Counted from the first letter of the stretch, positions 8,142 through 15,644 are shown. The stretch: 36,477 nt of DNA from Bacteroidaceae bacterium (GCA_024401305.1 JAKSLI010000033.1:1-36477); one strand, 5' to 3'. A program made the numbers and translations. Notes: generated from the sequence alone by a model not told the origin.

Positions 8142-8149
8142 TAATTTTG
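8142..8149 (+). promoter_or_regulatory. -7 box for hflX (near-leaderless)
   Basis: TAATTTTG ends only 8 bases before the hflX ATG at 8158. With the usual 7-base distance to the start of transcription, the leader would be about two bases. Confidence 0.7.
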
Positions 8150-8157
8150 CATCGTAT

Positions 8158-9405
8158 ATGAAAGAATTTGTAATATCAGAAGTAAAGGCGGAAACTGCGA
8201 TTCTTGTGGGTTTGATTACACCGCAGCAGAACGAAGCCAAGACAAACGAATATCTCGACGAACTGGAGTTTCTTGCCGATACTGCCGGAGCCGTCACCGT
8301 GAAGCGTTTTACGCAGAAGGTGCAAGGTCCGAGCCAGGTAACGTATGTTGGTAAGGGAAAGCTTCAGGAGATAGCGCAGTATATTCGTGATGAAGAAGAG
8401 ATGGAGAGGGAAATCGGTATGGTAATCTTCGACGATGAACTTTCGGCTAAGCAGATACGCAACATAGAAGCTGAGCTGAAGGTAAAGATCCTTGACCGTA
8501 CATCACTCATTCTCGACATCTTTGCAATGCGTGCGCAGACATCCAACGCCAAGACACAGGTGGAACTCGCGCAGTATCGCTATATGCTCCCTCGCCTCCA
8601 GCGACTCTGGACTCACCTTGAGCGTCAGGGTGGTGGCTCTGGTTCCGGCGGCGGTAAAGGTTCGGTAGGTCTTCGTGGACCAGGTGAAACCCAGCTTGAA
8701 ATGGACCGCCGTATCATCCTTTCGCGCATGTCATTGCTCAAGGAACGACTTGCGGAAATCGATAAGCAGAAGACAACGCAGCGCAAGAACCGCGGTCGCC
8801 TTATCCGTGTGGCTCTTGTGGGCTATACAAACGTGGGCAAATCTACCATCATGAACCTGCTTTCGAAAAGCGATGTCTTTGCGGAGAACAAGCTCTTCGC
8901 AACGCTCGACACCACTGTCCGCAAGGTTGTCGTGGAGAATCTTCCGTTCCTTCTCGCTGACACTGTTGGCTTTATCCGCAAGCTTCCTACAGACCTAGTT
9001 GACTCTTTCAAGAGCACACTCGATGAGGTTCGCGAAGCAGACCTTCTCGTTCATGTGGTGGATATCTCACACCCGGACTTCGAAGACCAGATAAAGGTTG
9101 TTGACAAGACCCTCGCCGACCTTGGCTGTGCCGAGAAACCGCAGATGATAATCTTCAACAAGATCGACGCTTACACTTGGGAGGAGAAGGAAGAAGACGA
9201 CCTCACTCCTAAGACAAAGCGCAACATCACGCTCGAGGAACTCCAGCAGACATGGATGGCAAAGACTCCAAACTGCCTCTTCATATCTGCCCGCGAGAAG
9301 ACCAACATCCAGGAGATGCGCGACACCCTCTACACTACCGTCCGCCAGCTCCATGTGCAGAAGTATCCGTACAACGATTTCCTGTATGAGATAGACCCCC
9401 AATAG
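8158..9405 (+). CDS. hflX: GTPase HflX
   Basis: A 415-aa ribosome-associated GTPase that splits or rescues stalled 70S ribosomes. The N-terminal HflX domain includes VTYVGKGKLQEI near 61-72 and is followed by a glycine-rich linker (158-168, GGGSGSGGGKG). The G domain shows G1 GYTNVGKST (222-230), G3 DTVGFIRKLP, and G4 NKID. The ATG start is supported by the conserved N-terminus MKEFVISE. The -7 box at 8142 puts transcription start almost at the ATG. The stop codon TAG (9403-9405) overlaps the first bases of repeat element F. Confidence 0.97.
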   Translation: MKEFVISEVKAETAILVGLITPQQNEAKTNEYLDELEFLADTAGAVTVKRFTQKVQGPSQVTYVGKGKLQEIAQYIRDEEEMEREIGMVIFDDELSAKQIRNIEAELKVKILDRTSLILDIFAMRAQTSNAKTQVELAQYRYMLPRLQRLWTHLERQGGGSGSGGGKGSVGLRGPGETQLEMDRRIILSRMSLLKERLAEIDKQKTTQRKNRGRLIRVALVGYTNVGKSTIMNLLSKSDVFAENKLFATLDTTVRKVVVENLPFLLADTVGFIRKLPTDLVDSFKSTLDEVREADLLVHVVDISHPDFEDQIKVVDKTLADLGCAEKPQMIIFNKIDAYTWEEKEEDDLTPKTKRNITLEELQQTWMAKTPNCLFISAREKTNIQEMRDTLYTTVRQLHVQKYPYNDFLYEIDPQ

Positions 9406-9562
9406 ACCCCCTCTAACTCCCCCACAGGGGGGGAGGACTTCCCCGTCCTCAGAAGGTAATCATACTTCATACACCTGATAATTAATAACTTAAAACTGCT
9501 TTCACCCACCAAAGCATATAAAAATCTCCCTCCCTTAGGGGGAGGGTAGGGGTGGGGTTCCT
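9404..9562. repeat. Composite inverted repeat element F (C/G-rich class)
   Basis: Fills the gap from the hflX stop to the DUF4954 start. The left part begins AGACCCCCTCTAACTCCCCC and has its own hairpin CTCCCCC-ACA-GGGGGGGAG. The right part has hairpin CCCTCCC-TTA-GGGGGAGGG and ends GGGGTTCCT directly at the ATG. The left arm's reverse complement resembles the right arm. The centre (about 9450-9525) is AT-rich. Size and layout match elements J and K. Confidence 0.8.
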
Positions 9563-11293
9563 ATGTATCGCAGTCTAAACATTGATGAAATTGAGCAGTT
9601 GCAGCGACAGGGCTGTACTGCCGAGAACTGGAGAAGCATCACGGTTGCTGATGATTTCTCTCCAGAGTATGTTCGTGGCGTTGACTTCTACGGTGAAGTT
9701 TCGCTTGGTGCCTTTAACAAGGAAGTGGAAATCGCTCCTAACGTGAAGCGTCATTCTGGCGTATATCACTCGGCAATAGGCAATTATGAGATTGGCAACG
9801 ACTGTTACATCTCAAAGGTCGGCTTGCTTCAGAACACAGGCGAAGCGGAAGTGAAGACAAAGACCATTGCAGTCCTCAACGAGGCTGGCGACGGCAATAT
9901 CGTGGCTTTCAACGGACTGACAAGCAACATTGCCGCGCTGATGGTTTATTGCAACAAGCACAACAGCCAGGCTTACGAGAACCTCAAGAACCTTGTTCGC
10001 AACGAGACTCTCTCCATCAACGCTTCTTTCGGCAAGGTTGGTCATGACACTATCATCCACGACGTGAAGGAAATCATCAACTGTCAGATAGGTAACTACT
10101 GCGAGATCACTGGTGCTCAGCGTCTTACGGAATGTTCTATCGAAGGCTCCGGCGATGCAAACATCTACGTCGGAACAGGTGTTGTCATGGAAGACTGCAT
10201 TCTCGTGAACGGTGCTTCCGTGCTCAACAATGCTCTCCTTTCAAACTGCTTCATCGGCGAGGCTTGTACAATCTCCAACGGTTTCCAGGCAGAAAACTCA
10301 GTATTCTTCGCAAACTCTTACATGAGCAACGGCGAGGCTTGCGCTGCTTTCTGCGGTCCGTTCTCTGCTTCTCACCACAAGAGCACGCTGCTCATCGGTG
10401 TTGACATCTCGTTCTACAACGCAGGTTCTGCTACAAACTACTCAAACCACGCCTACAAGATTGGTCCTGTTCACTACGGAACCCTCGAGCGCGGCAGCAA
10501 GACAGCTAGCGGTGCGCACATCCTTCATCCTGCCAACATCGGTGCGTTCTCCATGTGCATGAACAAGATCTCCACACATCCTGACACAAGCAACCTTCCT
10601 TTCTCTTACCTCTTCGGCGATGGCAAGAAGACATACCTCGTGCCTGCCCGCAACCTCCTCACCCTCGGTACTTACCGCGACGTGAACAAATGGCCAAAGC
10701 GCGACAAGCGTGAGAGCAACTACAAGCGCTCCCTCATCAACTTCTCATGGCTCTCTCCATACGTTGTTGAGAAGATAGAGAAGGCCATCGACACCCTCGA
10801 GTATATCCAGAAGGAGTACGGCTACGACGTTGACGAGTACGAATACAACGGAACAATCATCCGTCGCGGTTCCCTCTTGCGCGGTCTTGAGATCTACCGT
10901 CAGGCACTTCTCATGTTCGTCCACATGAACAAGGAGAACATCACTACCGACTCTTACGAGCGCGAATACATCCAGCAGTGGCACGACCTCGGCGGTCTCC
11001 TCCTGCCAAAGGTTGACCTCGACAACATCATCGCCGGCTTGGAATACAACGACTACAAGTCTGTCGAGGTTCTTGAGACATCCCTTTCTGACGCATTCAA
11101 CTCTTACGGCACATACCTTGAGCAATATACGCTCTACATCATTGACAAGTACTTCGCTGATGTTGACACCCTCGACGAGGATGCAGAAGACGCTTACGCC
11201 GAGTGGATAGAAGCCATCAAGGCAGACGCCGCAAAGGAATATGCAATGGGCGATGTCGAGAAAGAAGCCTACGAAGGGCTGAAGATTGAATAG
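9563..11293 (+). CDS. DUF4954 family protein with left-handed beta-helix
   Basis: A 576-aa Bacteroidetes-type DUF4954 protein. The first half has repeated hexapeptide-like turns typical of a left-handed beta-helix (IGNYEIGNDCYI, IINCQIGNYCEI, TECSIEGSG, EDCILVNGASV). A conserved block SASHHKSTLLIGVDISFYNAGS lies near the middle; the C-terminal 180 residues are helical and acidic. Beta-helix proteins of this kind are often acyl- or nucleotidyl-transferases, but the activity of this family is not known to me. No signal peptide. The start at 9563 directly abuts element F, and element C begins three bases after the stop. Confidence 0.9.
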   Translation: MYRSLNIDEIEQLQRQGCTAENWRSITVADDFSPEYVRGVDFYGEVSLGAFNKEVEIAPNVKRHSGVYHSAIGNYEIGNDCYISKVGLLQNTGEAEVKTKTIAVLNEAGDGNIVAFNGLTSNIAALMVYCNKHNSQAYENLKNLVRNETLSINASFGKVGHDTIIHDVKEIINCQIGNYCEITGAQRLTECSIEGSGDANIYVGTGVVMEDCILVNGASVLNNALLSNCFIGEACTISNGFQAENSVFFANSYMSNGEACAAFCGPFSASHHKSTLLIGVDISFYNAGSATNYSNHAYKIGPVHYGTLERGSKTASGAHILHPANIGAFSMCMNKISTHPDTSNLPFSYLFGDGKKTYLVPARNLLTLGTYRDVNKWPKRDKRESNYKRSLINFSWLSPYVVEKIEKAIDTLEYIQKEYGYDVDEYEYNGTIIRRGSLLRGLEIYRQALLMFVHMNKENITTDSYEREYIQQWHDLGGLLLPKVDLDNIIAGLEYNDYKSVEVLETSLSDAFNSYGTYLEQYTLYIIDKYFADVDTLDEDAEDAYAEWIEAIKADAAKEYAMGDVEKEAYEGLKIE

Positions 11294-11295
11294 GG

Positions 11296-11409
11296 TTCGC
11301 GACTTGTCGCGAGGCTAAAAGCTAAAGGCTACAGAGTACAGGCTACCATTCGGATGGAAAGTCTGTAGTCTGTAGTTTGTAGCCTGTAGCCTCGAAGCAA
11401 CGCTTCGAA
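11296..11409. repeat. Composite inverted repeat element C (7-bp-unit class)
   Basis: Order: hairpin TCGCGAC-TT-GTCGCGA (11297-11312); units AGGCTAA, AAGCTAA, AGGCTAC, AGAGTAC, AGGCTAC (11312-11346); core CATTCGGATGGAAA (11347-11360); units GTCTGTA, GTCTGTA, GTTTGTA, GCCTGTA, GCCTC (11361-11393); hairpin TCGAAGC-AAC-GCTTCGA (11392-11408). Same plan as element A, with different hairpin sequences that keep pairing. Confidence 0.9.
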
Positions 11410-11410
11410 T

Positions 11411-11456
11411 AAAAAATAAAAGCCTGCCTCTCGAAAAGAGAAGCAGGCCTTTATTT
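11411..11456. terminator. Terminator between DUF4954 and rplS
   Basis: The stem GCCTGC / GCAGGC (11422-11427 with 11443-11448), with an inner CTC/GAG pairing, is flanked by an A-run on the left and a T-rich stretch on the right. It can serve rplS on minus and DUF4954 on plus. Confidence 0.75.
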
Positions 11457-11480
11457 TGCATTGAGCAAGAAGGCGGATTA

Positions 11481-11843
11481 TTAGTCCTTCTTTGTGTTGA
11501 CACGCTTTTCAGCGATGCGAGCCTTCTTACCAGTGAGCTTGCGGAGGTAGTAGAGCTTAGCACGACGTACCTTACCACGCTTGTTTACTTCAATGCTGTC
11601 GATGCTTGGTGACTCGATAGGGAAGATACGCTCTACACCTACTGTACCTGACATCTTACGAACTGTGAAACGCTTCTTGTCACCATGACCAGAGATCTTG
11701 ATAACTACGCCACGATAGAGCTGGATACGCTCCTTAGAACCTTCGATAATCTTGTATGCCACTGTTACAGTGTCACCAGGACCGAAAGATGGGAACTCTT
11801 TGCCTGTAGCAAATGCTTCCTCAGCAACTTTGATTAAATCCAT
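11481..11843 (-). CDS. rplS: 50S ribosomal protein L19
   Basis: A 120-aa L19 homologue. Family blocks are [53 protein letters not shown] (positions about 57-79) and [16 protein letters not shown]. It sits at the 30S-50S interface. The gene is transcribed alone from a TAATTTTG box at 11935-11942, leaving a leader of about 85 bases. Length is normal for the family with a short basic tail. Confidence 0.98.
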   Translation of the reverse strand: MDLIKVAEEAFATGKEFPSFGPGDTVTVAYKIIEGSKERIQLYRGVVIKISGHGDKKRFTVRKMSGTVGVERIFPIESPSIDSIEVNKRGKVRRAKLYYLRKLTGKKARIAEKRVNTKKD

Positions 11844-11857
11844 TTTATTATATGAGT

Positions 11858-11914
11858 TTAGAGAGTTGAGTGTCCCTTAGCGCAACATAGATAGGCAACA
11901 CTTCTTCCTTCCAT
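11858..11914 (-). CDS. Possible upstream ORF in the rplS leader (18 codons)
   Basis: Within the predicted rplS leader, an ATG at 11914 opens an 18-codon frame ([18 protein letters not shown]) that stops 14 bases before the rplS start. It has two adjacent cysteine codons. A frame this short arises often by chance, so it is only a candidate leader peptide. Confidence 0.2.
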   Translation of the reverse strand: MEGRSVAYLCCAKGHSTL

Positions 11915-11934
11915 AGGTTACGCCAAAAGCGGTG

Positions 11935-11942
11935 CAAAATTA
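11935..11942 (-). promoter_or_regulatory. rplS: -7 box for rplS
   Basis: CAAAATTA on plus reads TAATTTTG on minus. The predicted start is near 11928. The 7-bp tandem repeat at 11950-11980 covers the -33 position. Confidence 0.75.
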
Positions 11943-11949
11943 CAAAAAA

Positions 11950-11980
11950 GTTTAAAGTTTAAAGTTTAAAGTTTAAAGTT
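11950..11980. repeat. Tandem GTTTAAA repeat, 4.4 copies
   Basis: Four perfect GTTTAAA units (11950-11977) followed by GTT. It lies immediately upstream of the rplS -7 box, so copy-number change would move or alter the -33 region. Confidence 0.95.
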
Positions 11981-12044
11981 TTCGGTCGTGTAATTGACAT
12001 AGATAGCGCATTTCGGACACAAAGGGAAAATATTCCTTGAAAAG

Positions 12045-12076
12045 TTTGCTCATTTCCTAAAATAGTTATACCTTTG
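12045..12076 (+). promoter_or_regulatory. Promoter of tRNA-Met (TTTG, 20 bases, TACCTTTG)
   Basis: TTTG at 12045-12048 and TACCTTTG at 12069-12076 are separated by 20 bases, the best full promoter match in the window. Predicted start is near 12083, about 24 bases before the mature tRNA. Confidence 0.8.
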
Positions 12077-12106
12077 CACCCGCTAAACGAAAGAATAGCA
12101 CGCGAT

Positions 12107-12180
12107 GGCGGGGTAGCTCAGCTGGTTAGAGCGTCGGATTCATAATCCGGAGGTCGCGGGATCGTGACCCGCCCCCGCTA
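12107..12180 (+). tRNA. tRNA-Met (CAT anticodon)
   Basis: A full cloverleaf can be drawn. Acceptor GGCGGGG pairs with CCCCGCT with one G-T pair; D arm GCTC/GAGC; anticodon stem TCGGA/TCCGG with loop TTCATAA, anticodon CAT at 12141-12143; variable AGGTC; T arm GCGGG/CCCGC with loop ATCGTGA; discriminator A. The CCA end is not encoded. The T loop has A where T54 is usual. Elongator methionine is most likely, but an isoleucine tRNA with lysidine cannot be excluded from this sequence alone. Confidence 0.93.
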
Positions 12181-12183
12181 CAG

Positions 12184-12220
12184 AAAAAGGACTTGTGATT
12201 CATATCGCAAGTCCTTTTTT
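12184..12220. terminator. Terminator after tRNA-Met, bidirectional
   Basis: Stem AAAAAGGACTTG (12184-12195) pairs with CAAGTCCTTTTT (12208-12219), with further pairing of TGAT to ATCG inside. It also lies just beyond the end of the convergent gene at 12255. Confidence 0.9.
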
Positions 12221-12254
12221 CGTTATTCAGGTTTCGTAAAATACCTTAGAATCC

Positions 12255-12872
12255 TTAGAATCCGTTTCCTTTCCACTTTATGGTCTTCTGCTTCTTGGTG
12301 CCGTTCTTATACCATGAAGTGGCGATGATGTCCTTGCCTGTGCGTGGCAGCGTGTAGGCTATCTCGCAGTTCTCATTGCCGTATGGGAACTTTGTCCTGA
12401 GGTCGTCTTCGTCAGTCAACTTCTTCGTTGAGTTGCTGTAGCGGTAGAAGGAAATGCCGTCATATTGTCCCGGGTCGTACTTGCCATTGGTGTAATAAGC
12501 CATGCTGGTTGCTACAATCTTGTGCTTGTTGTCTGACTCGTTCCAATAGCACATCTCTATTCTCATCTTGCTGTTTCCGTACTTGTCTTCGTAGAGGATA
12601 TAGCCGTTCTTAAGGTCAACGACGAAGTTTACATTCTTTTTCTGCGCCTTGCCCTGCTTGTAACGGTTCCATGCTTCCTTAACGCCGTTGTGGCTTTCTC
12701 CGAACGGGCTTTCGCAAGCGTCGCCATCGCTGCCACTGTCGCTGAGCATTGCGGTAAGGAAGTCGCCGATGTTTGGACTTGTACCCTTATATTTAACAGG
12801 AATGGATACATACTGTGCTGACATTGCAAGCGTGAAGCAAGTCAGCAGAAGAGTCATAAGTTTTCGTTTCAT
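12255..12872 (-). CDS. Secreted hypothetical protein of the metal-receptor operon
   Basis: A 205-aa protein with a signal peptide (MKRKLMTLLLTCFTLAMSAQ, cleavage near residue 19). The mature part has an acidic Ser/Asp/Cys segment (SDSGSDGDACESPFGES) and several Tyr/Trp-rich strands, consistent with a small beta-rich periplasmic protein. No known domain is recognised. It is the third gene after a TonB receptor and an HMA protein, 17 bases after the HMA stop, so a role in metal handling is possible but only by position. Confidence 0.8.
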   Translation of the reverse strand: MKRKLMTLLLTCFTLAMSAQYVSIPVKYKGTSPNIGDFLTAMLSDSGSDGDACESPFGESHNGVKEAWNRYKQGKAQKKNVNFVVDLKNGYILYEDKYGNSKMRIEMCYWNESDNKHKIVATSMAYYTNGKYDPGQYDGISFYRYSNSTKKLTDEDDLRTKFPYGNENCEIAYTLPRTGKDIIATSWYKNGTKKQKTIKWKGNGF

Positions 12873-12889
12873 AATTGTTGAATGTTTTC

Positions 12890-13174
12890 TTACTTCTTCT
12901 TGATATCGTAACCAATCTTCTTGAATGCGGCAACGAAATCATCGTACTTTGTTTTCTTCTTGTCGTAAACGATGGTTACGGTTTGATTAGGCACAGAAGT
13001 GATTATTTTCTTTGTACCTTTTACGAAACGGATGTTTGACTTGATTCTGTTTTCACATCCTTCGCAGTGCATGGCTGGTGTGGTTGTGACTACGAGGGTG
13101 TCTGCTGTCTTGTTTTCTGCGCTCATGTTGAGTGTGCAGAGTGCCATAATGGCAAGTAAAAAGAGTTTCTTCAT
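12890..13174 (-). CDS. Exported heavy-metal-associated (HMA) domain protein
   Basis: A 94-aa protein with a signal peptide (cleavage near residue 19, NMSA-E) followed by a single HMA fold. The metal site MHCEGC (residues 35-40) is the classical MxCxxC motif that binds Cu(I) or similar soft metals. It is likely a periplasmic metallochaperone. It lies 9 bases downstream of the TonB-dependent receptor, and the pair suggests outer-membrane import of a metal or metal complex and hand-over in the periplasm. Metal identity is not determined by sequence. Confidence 0.92.
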   Translation of the reverse strand: MKKLFLLAIMALCTLNMSAENKTADTLVVTTTPAMHCEGCENRIKSNIRFVKGTKKIITSVPNQTVTIVYDKKKTKYDDFVAAFKKIGYDIKKK

Positions 13175-13183
13175 AATAAGGCT

Positions 13184-15241
13184 TTATATTTTTACCCTTA
13201 CCCCGATGTATGCCATCGCGCCTTCGATAGGTCCCCATACTTGTGTGGCATCGAAGGTTGGCTGCCATGGGTTGGCAGCTCCGATGATAGGGTTCTTTAT
13301 CTTGTAGTTCGTGAGGTTTTCGCCTCCAGCATAGATGCTGAAATAGCGGAACTCGCGTGTGATTTGTGCTTGCAATTGGAAAAAGGCAGGGTAGGTGGTG
13401 AGGTCGCTGTCGGCGAGGTAATAGAAGTGGCCTGGACCGTTGAGCTGACCAGTGACATCAAACTGCCAGAGTTCCATCGGTGTCTTGTAGGAGAGGGTGA
13501 GCAGACCCTTGTATTTCGATGTCAAAGGGCGTTGCTTGAGTCCGATATGCTCGTAGGTGGTGCGAGCATCGTTGTAGCGGAAAGCAGCTGTTGCCGAGAA
13601 ACCTTCGAAGAATGGGTAGGTGGCATCAATCTGAACTGTGTGACTGTAGCTCGTACCATGAAGTTGACTGAAATGGAAAGCGCGGTTGGGAGCGGGGATT
13701 CCTTGCCATACTTCTGTATCCACACTTACGACGAGTTGCTTTAGGAAGTCGGTGTAGTAGTACTCAGCATTAAGTTCAAGAGACTTTTCGCCAACGGGAA
13801 TGTTGAGATTGGCGGATATTCCGTAATTCCAAGCTTCCTCGCGGAAGAATCCAAATCCGTTGTTTGTCTCGCCATCGCAGCGGAACTGCCTACCACTTGC
13901 CATGAGCGGCACATTCTCTGCCCACGCATTTGCCGTACGATAACCCTTGCCGGCAGAGGCACGAAGGGTAATGACGCTCGAAGGAGAGTACTTCAGATGG
14001 AGTCGAGGAGTGACGAAACTTCCCCAGAGATTGCTGTAGTCATAGCGCAAACCAGCCATGGCAGTGAACTTATCGCCAAGCTTGTATGTGTATTGGGCGT
14101 AGATGCCGGAGACTGTTTCTGAAGACCCTCTCTTATCCCCCTTAAAAGGGGAAGACGCCATCCGGGTTGGAAAGTCTCCCTCTAAGGGAGATTCAGAGGG
14201 TCTTTCGTTATAGCGATCGTAGTTGAGTGAGGCTCCGGTGGCAAGGTTATGGTACTCGCCGAAATCAGTTTCGTACATGAATTGCGCGTAGCCGTTGGTC
14301 TGCTTGATGTCGTATTGGTCGTAGCCGAAGCGGTTCTTTGCGTCATGGATGGAACCGTGGAGCATGAGTGCGACACTCTCGTTGCGGTCTGCGTTGATGG
14401 TAAAACCGTTCTTCCACATCAGTGTGTAGCGGTTGGTGGCTTGCTCTATGCCGTAATGCTGCACGCCACTGCTGTGATGATGGCTCATACCGCTTTGGCG
14501 CTCGTCCTTCAATCCTTGTATTGCAAGCTGGCTTATCCATCCCGGAGAGACGTATGCCATACGCCACATGGCGTTGTATTGCCTCTGTTTCGGCATATCC
14601 ATGAAACCGTCGCCGTTGCCGTCGTGGTCTGTCTGGCGGTCTTCGTAATGCAGCAGGATGCTTGTGGAAAGCTTGTCGGTAAGATGAATGCTCGCGTCTG
14701 CATTGCCCTCAACCTTCATGTTTGAGTCGAAGTAGGCATTGCCTCTAACGCCGTCAGTGCCCTGTGGCTTGGCGAACTCAATGTTTATCTGACCGGTAGT
14801 GCTCTCGTAGCCGTTCTTCACGCTCGATGCTCCCTTGCTTACCTGAATGCTCTGCATCCATGTGCCAGGGATATAGCCAAGGGAATAAGGGATGGCTGCG
14901 CCTCGAAGGTTCGGAATATTCTCCGTGAGCATCTGGACATAAGTGCCACTGAGACCAAGGAGCTTTATCTGCTTTGCACCGGTGGCGGCATCAGAGTAGC
15001 TGACATCCACAGAAGGATTGGCAACGAACGACTCGCCGAGATTGCAGCAGGCAGCACGAAACAGTTCCGCCTTGCCGATGAGTTCCATGTTCTCCGTGCG
15101 ATAGTTAGCCTTTCCGTTCTTTGACTTAACCACCACCTCCCTCAACTCATGGTTGCCGGACAACGAGTCTTCCTGCGCCATCGCCATGAGAGGCAACAGA
15201 GCCAGAAGCAAGTGTAATATGAGATACTTCTTGATTGTCAT
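13184..15241 (-). CDS. TonB-dependent receptor, probable metal uptake
   Basis: A 685-aa outer-membrane receptor. Residues 1-22 are a signal peptide, the plug domain covers about 35-160 (REVVVKS, IKLLGLSGTYVQMLTENIPN, QVSKGASSVKNGYESTTGQINIE), and the remainder is a beta-barrel ending in an amphipathic strand AYIGVRVKI. A His-rich loop GMSHHHSSGVQHY (251-263) fits metal binding. It lacks the N-terminal carboxypeptidase-like domain common in SusC-type proteins. Residues about 346-374 are encoded by palindromic element G inserted in frame, adding a Ser/Pro/Gly-rich peptide in a barrel loop. First gene of a three-gene operon; -7 box at 15293. Confidence 0.93.
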   Translation of the reverse strand: MTIKKYLILHLLLALLPLMAMAQEDSLSGNHELREVVVKSKNGKANYRTENMELIGKAELFRAACCNLGESFVANPSVDVSYSDAATGAKQIKLLGLSGTYVQMLTENIPNLRGAAIPYSLGYIPGTWMQSIQVSKGASSVKNGYESTTGQINIEFAKPQGTDGVRGNAYFDSNMKVEGNADASIHLTDKLSTSILLHYEDRQTDHDGNGDGFMDMPKQRQYNAMWRMAYVSPGWISQLAIQGLKDERQSGMSHHHSSGVQHYGIEQATNRYTLMWKNGFTINADRNESVALMLHGSIHDAKNRFGYDQYDIKQTNGYAQFMYETDFGEYHNLATGASLNYDRYNERPSESPLEGDFPTRMASSPFKGDKRGSSETVSGIYAQYTYKLGDKFTAMAGLRYDYSNLWGSFVTPRLHLKYSPSSVITLRASAGKGYRTANAWAENVPLMASGRQFRCDGETNNGFGFFREEAWNYGISANLNIPVGEKSLELNAEYYYTDFLKQLVVSVDTEVWQGIPAPNRAFHFSQLHGTSYSHTVQIDATYPFFEGFSATAAFRYNDARTTYEHIGLKQRPLTSKYKGLLTLSYKTPMELWQFDVTGQLNGPGHFYYLADSDLTTYPAFFQLQAQITREFRYFSIYAGGENLTNYKIKNPIIGAANPWQPTFDATQVWGPIEGAMAYIGVRVKI
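14122..14204. repeat. Palindromic element G inside the TonB receptor gene
   Basis: Perfect 10-bp terminal inverted repeats AAGACCCTCT / AGAGGGTCTT (14122-14131 and 14195-14204). Inside are hairpins CCCC-TTAAAA-GGGG and TCTCCCT-CTA-AGGGAGA, and the centre CATCCGGGTTGGAAAGTCT (14159-14177), which matches the cores of elements A and C. The reading frame stays open through it. Confidence 0.9.
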
Positions 15242-15292
15242 TTCGTCAGGAATCCGATGTGTTGTCGTAATCCTTTTGCGCTATTTTGAGTG

Positions 15293-15300
15293 CAAAGTTA
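15293..15300 (-). promoter_or_regulatory. -7 box for the TonB receptor operon
   Basis: CAAAGTTA on plus reads TAACTTTG on minus. The predicted start is near 15286, giving a 45-base leader. Confidence 0.65.
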
Positions 15301-15320
15301 ATAGTAAGAAAAGAGAAAAG

Positions 15321-15340
15321 CAACAGAAATGGCAAAAAAA
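15321..15340 (+). repeat. Direct repeat CAACAGAAATGGCAAAAAA, copy 1
   Basis: The 19-bp sequence recurs at 15645-15663. Both copies are preceded by an A/G-rich stretch and followed by a GTGTTT or ATGTTT motif, so similarity extends to about 40 bases. Copy 1 overlaps the region upstream of the receptor promoter. Confidence 0.9.
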
Positions 15341-15536
15341 GCATGTTTCTATATTTTTCATGAGATATTTGTCAATAAATTAAGCTTATAAGACTTATCT
15401 CTTGGTTGCATATAAGTATAATAAGTCCGATTTGTTGATTGATTCTAATTGGTTGATTCTAAAGATGTTGTGATTTTCCCGACCTGTTTCTTTGTTCAAG
15501 GAAACTTTTCCTGATGTTTTTTCATGGCGGGGAAAA

Positions 15537-15603
15537 CTTTCCTTCCATAGCAAGGAAAGTTGTCATGCTAAGGATGACAGTTGTCCTTGCTATGGAAGGA
15601 AAG
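15537..15603. repeat. Large inverted repeat L (20-bp perfect arms)
   Basis: Arms CTTTCCTTCCATAGCAAGGA (15537-15556) and its exact reverse complement (15584-15603). An inner hairpin TGTCAT / ATGACA (15561-15566 with 15574-15579) continues the stem. The right end GGAAGGAAAGGCCCT is identical to 15 bases of element A's centre. There is no T-run after it, so it is not a standard terminator. Confidence 0.9.
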
Positions 15604-15644
15604 GCCCTCAGAACATAACAAACAAAGAAAATTGAAGAAAAATA

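Noticed and set aside
12161-12167. T loop of tRNA-Met (ATCGTGA) as sign of a pseudo-tRNA
   Set aside because: All stems pair well, and A at position 54 occurs in functional bacterial tRNAs.
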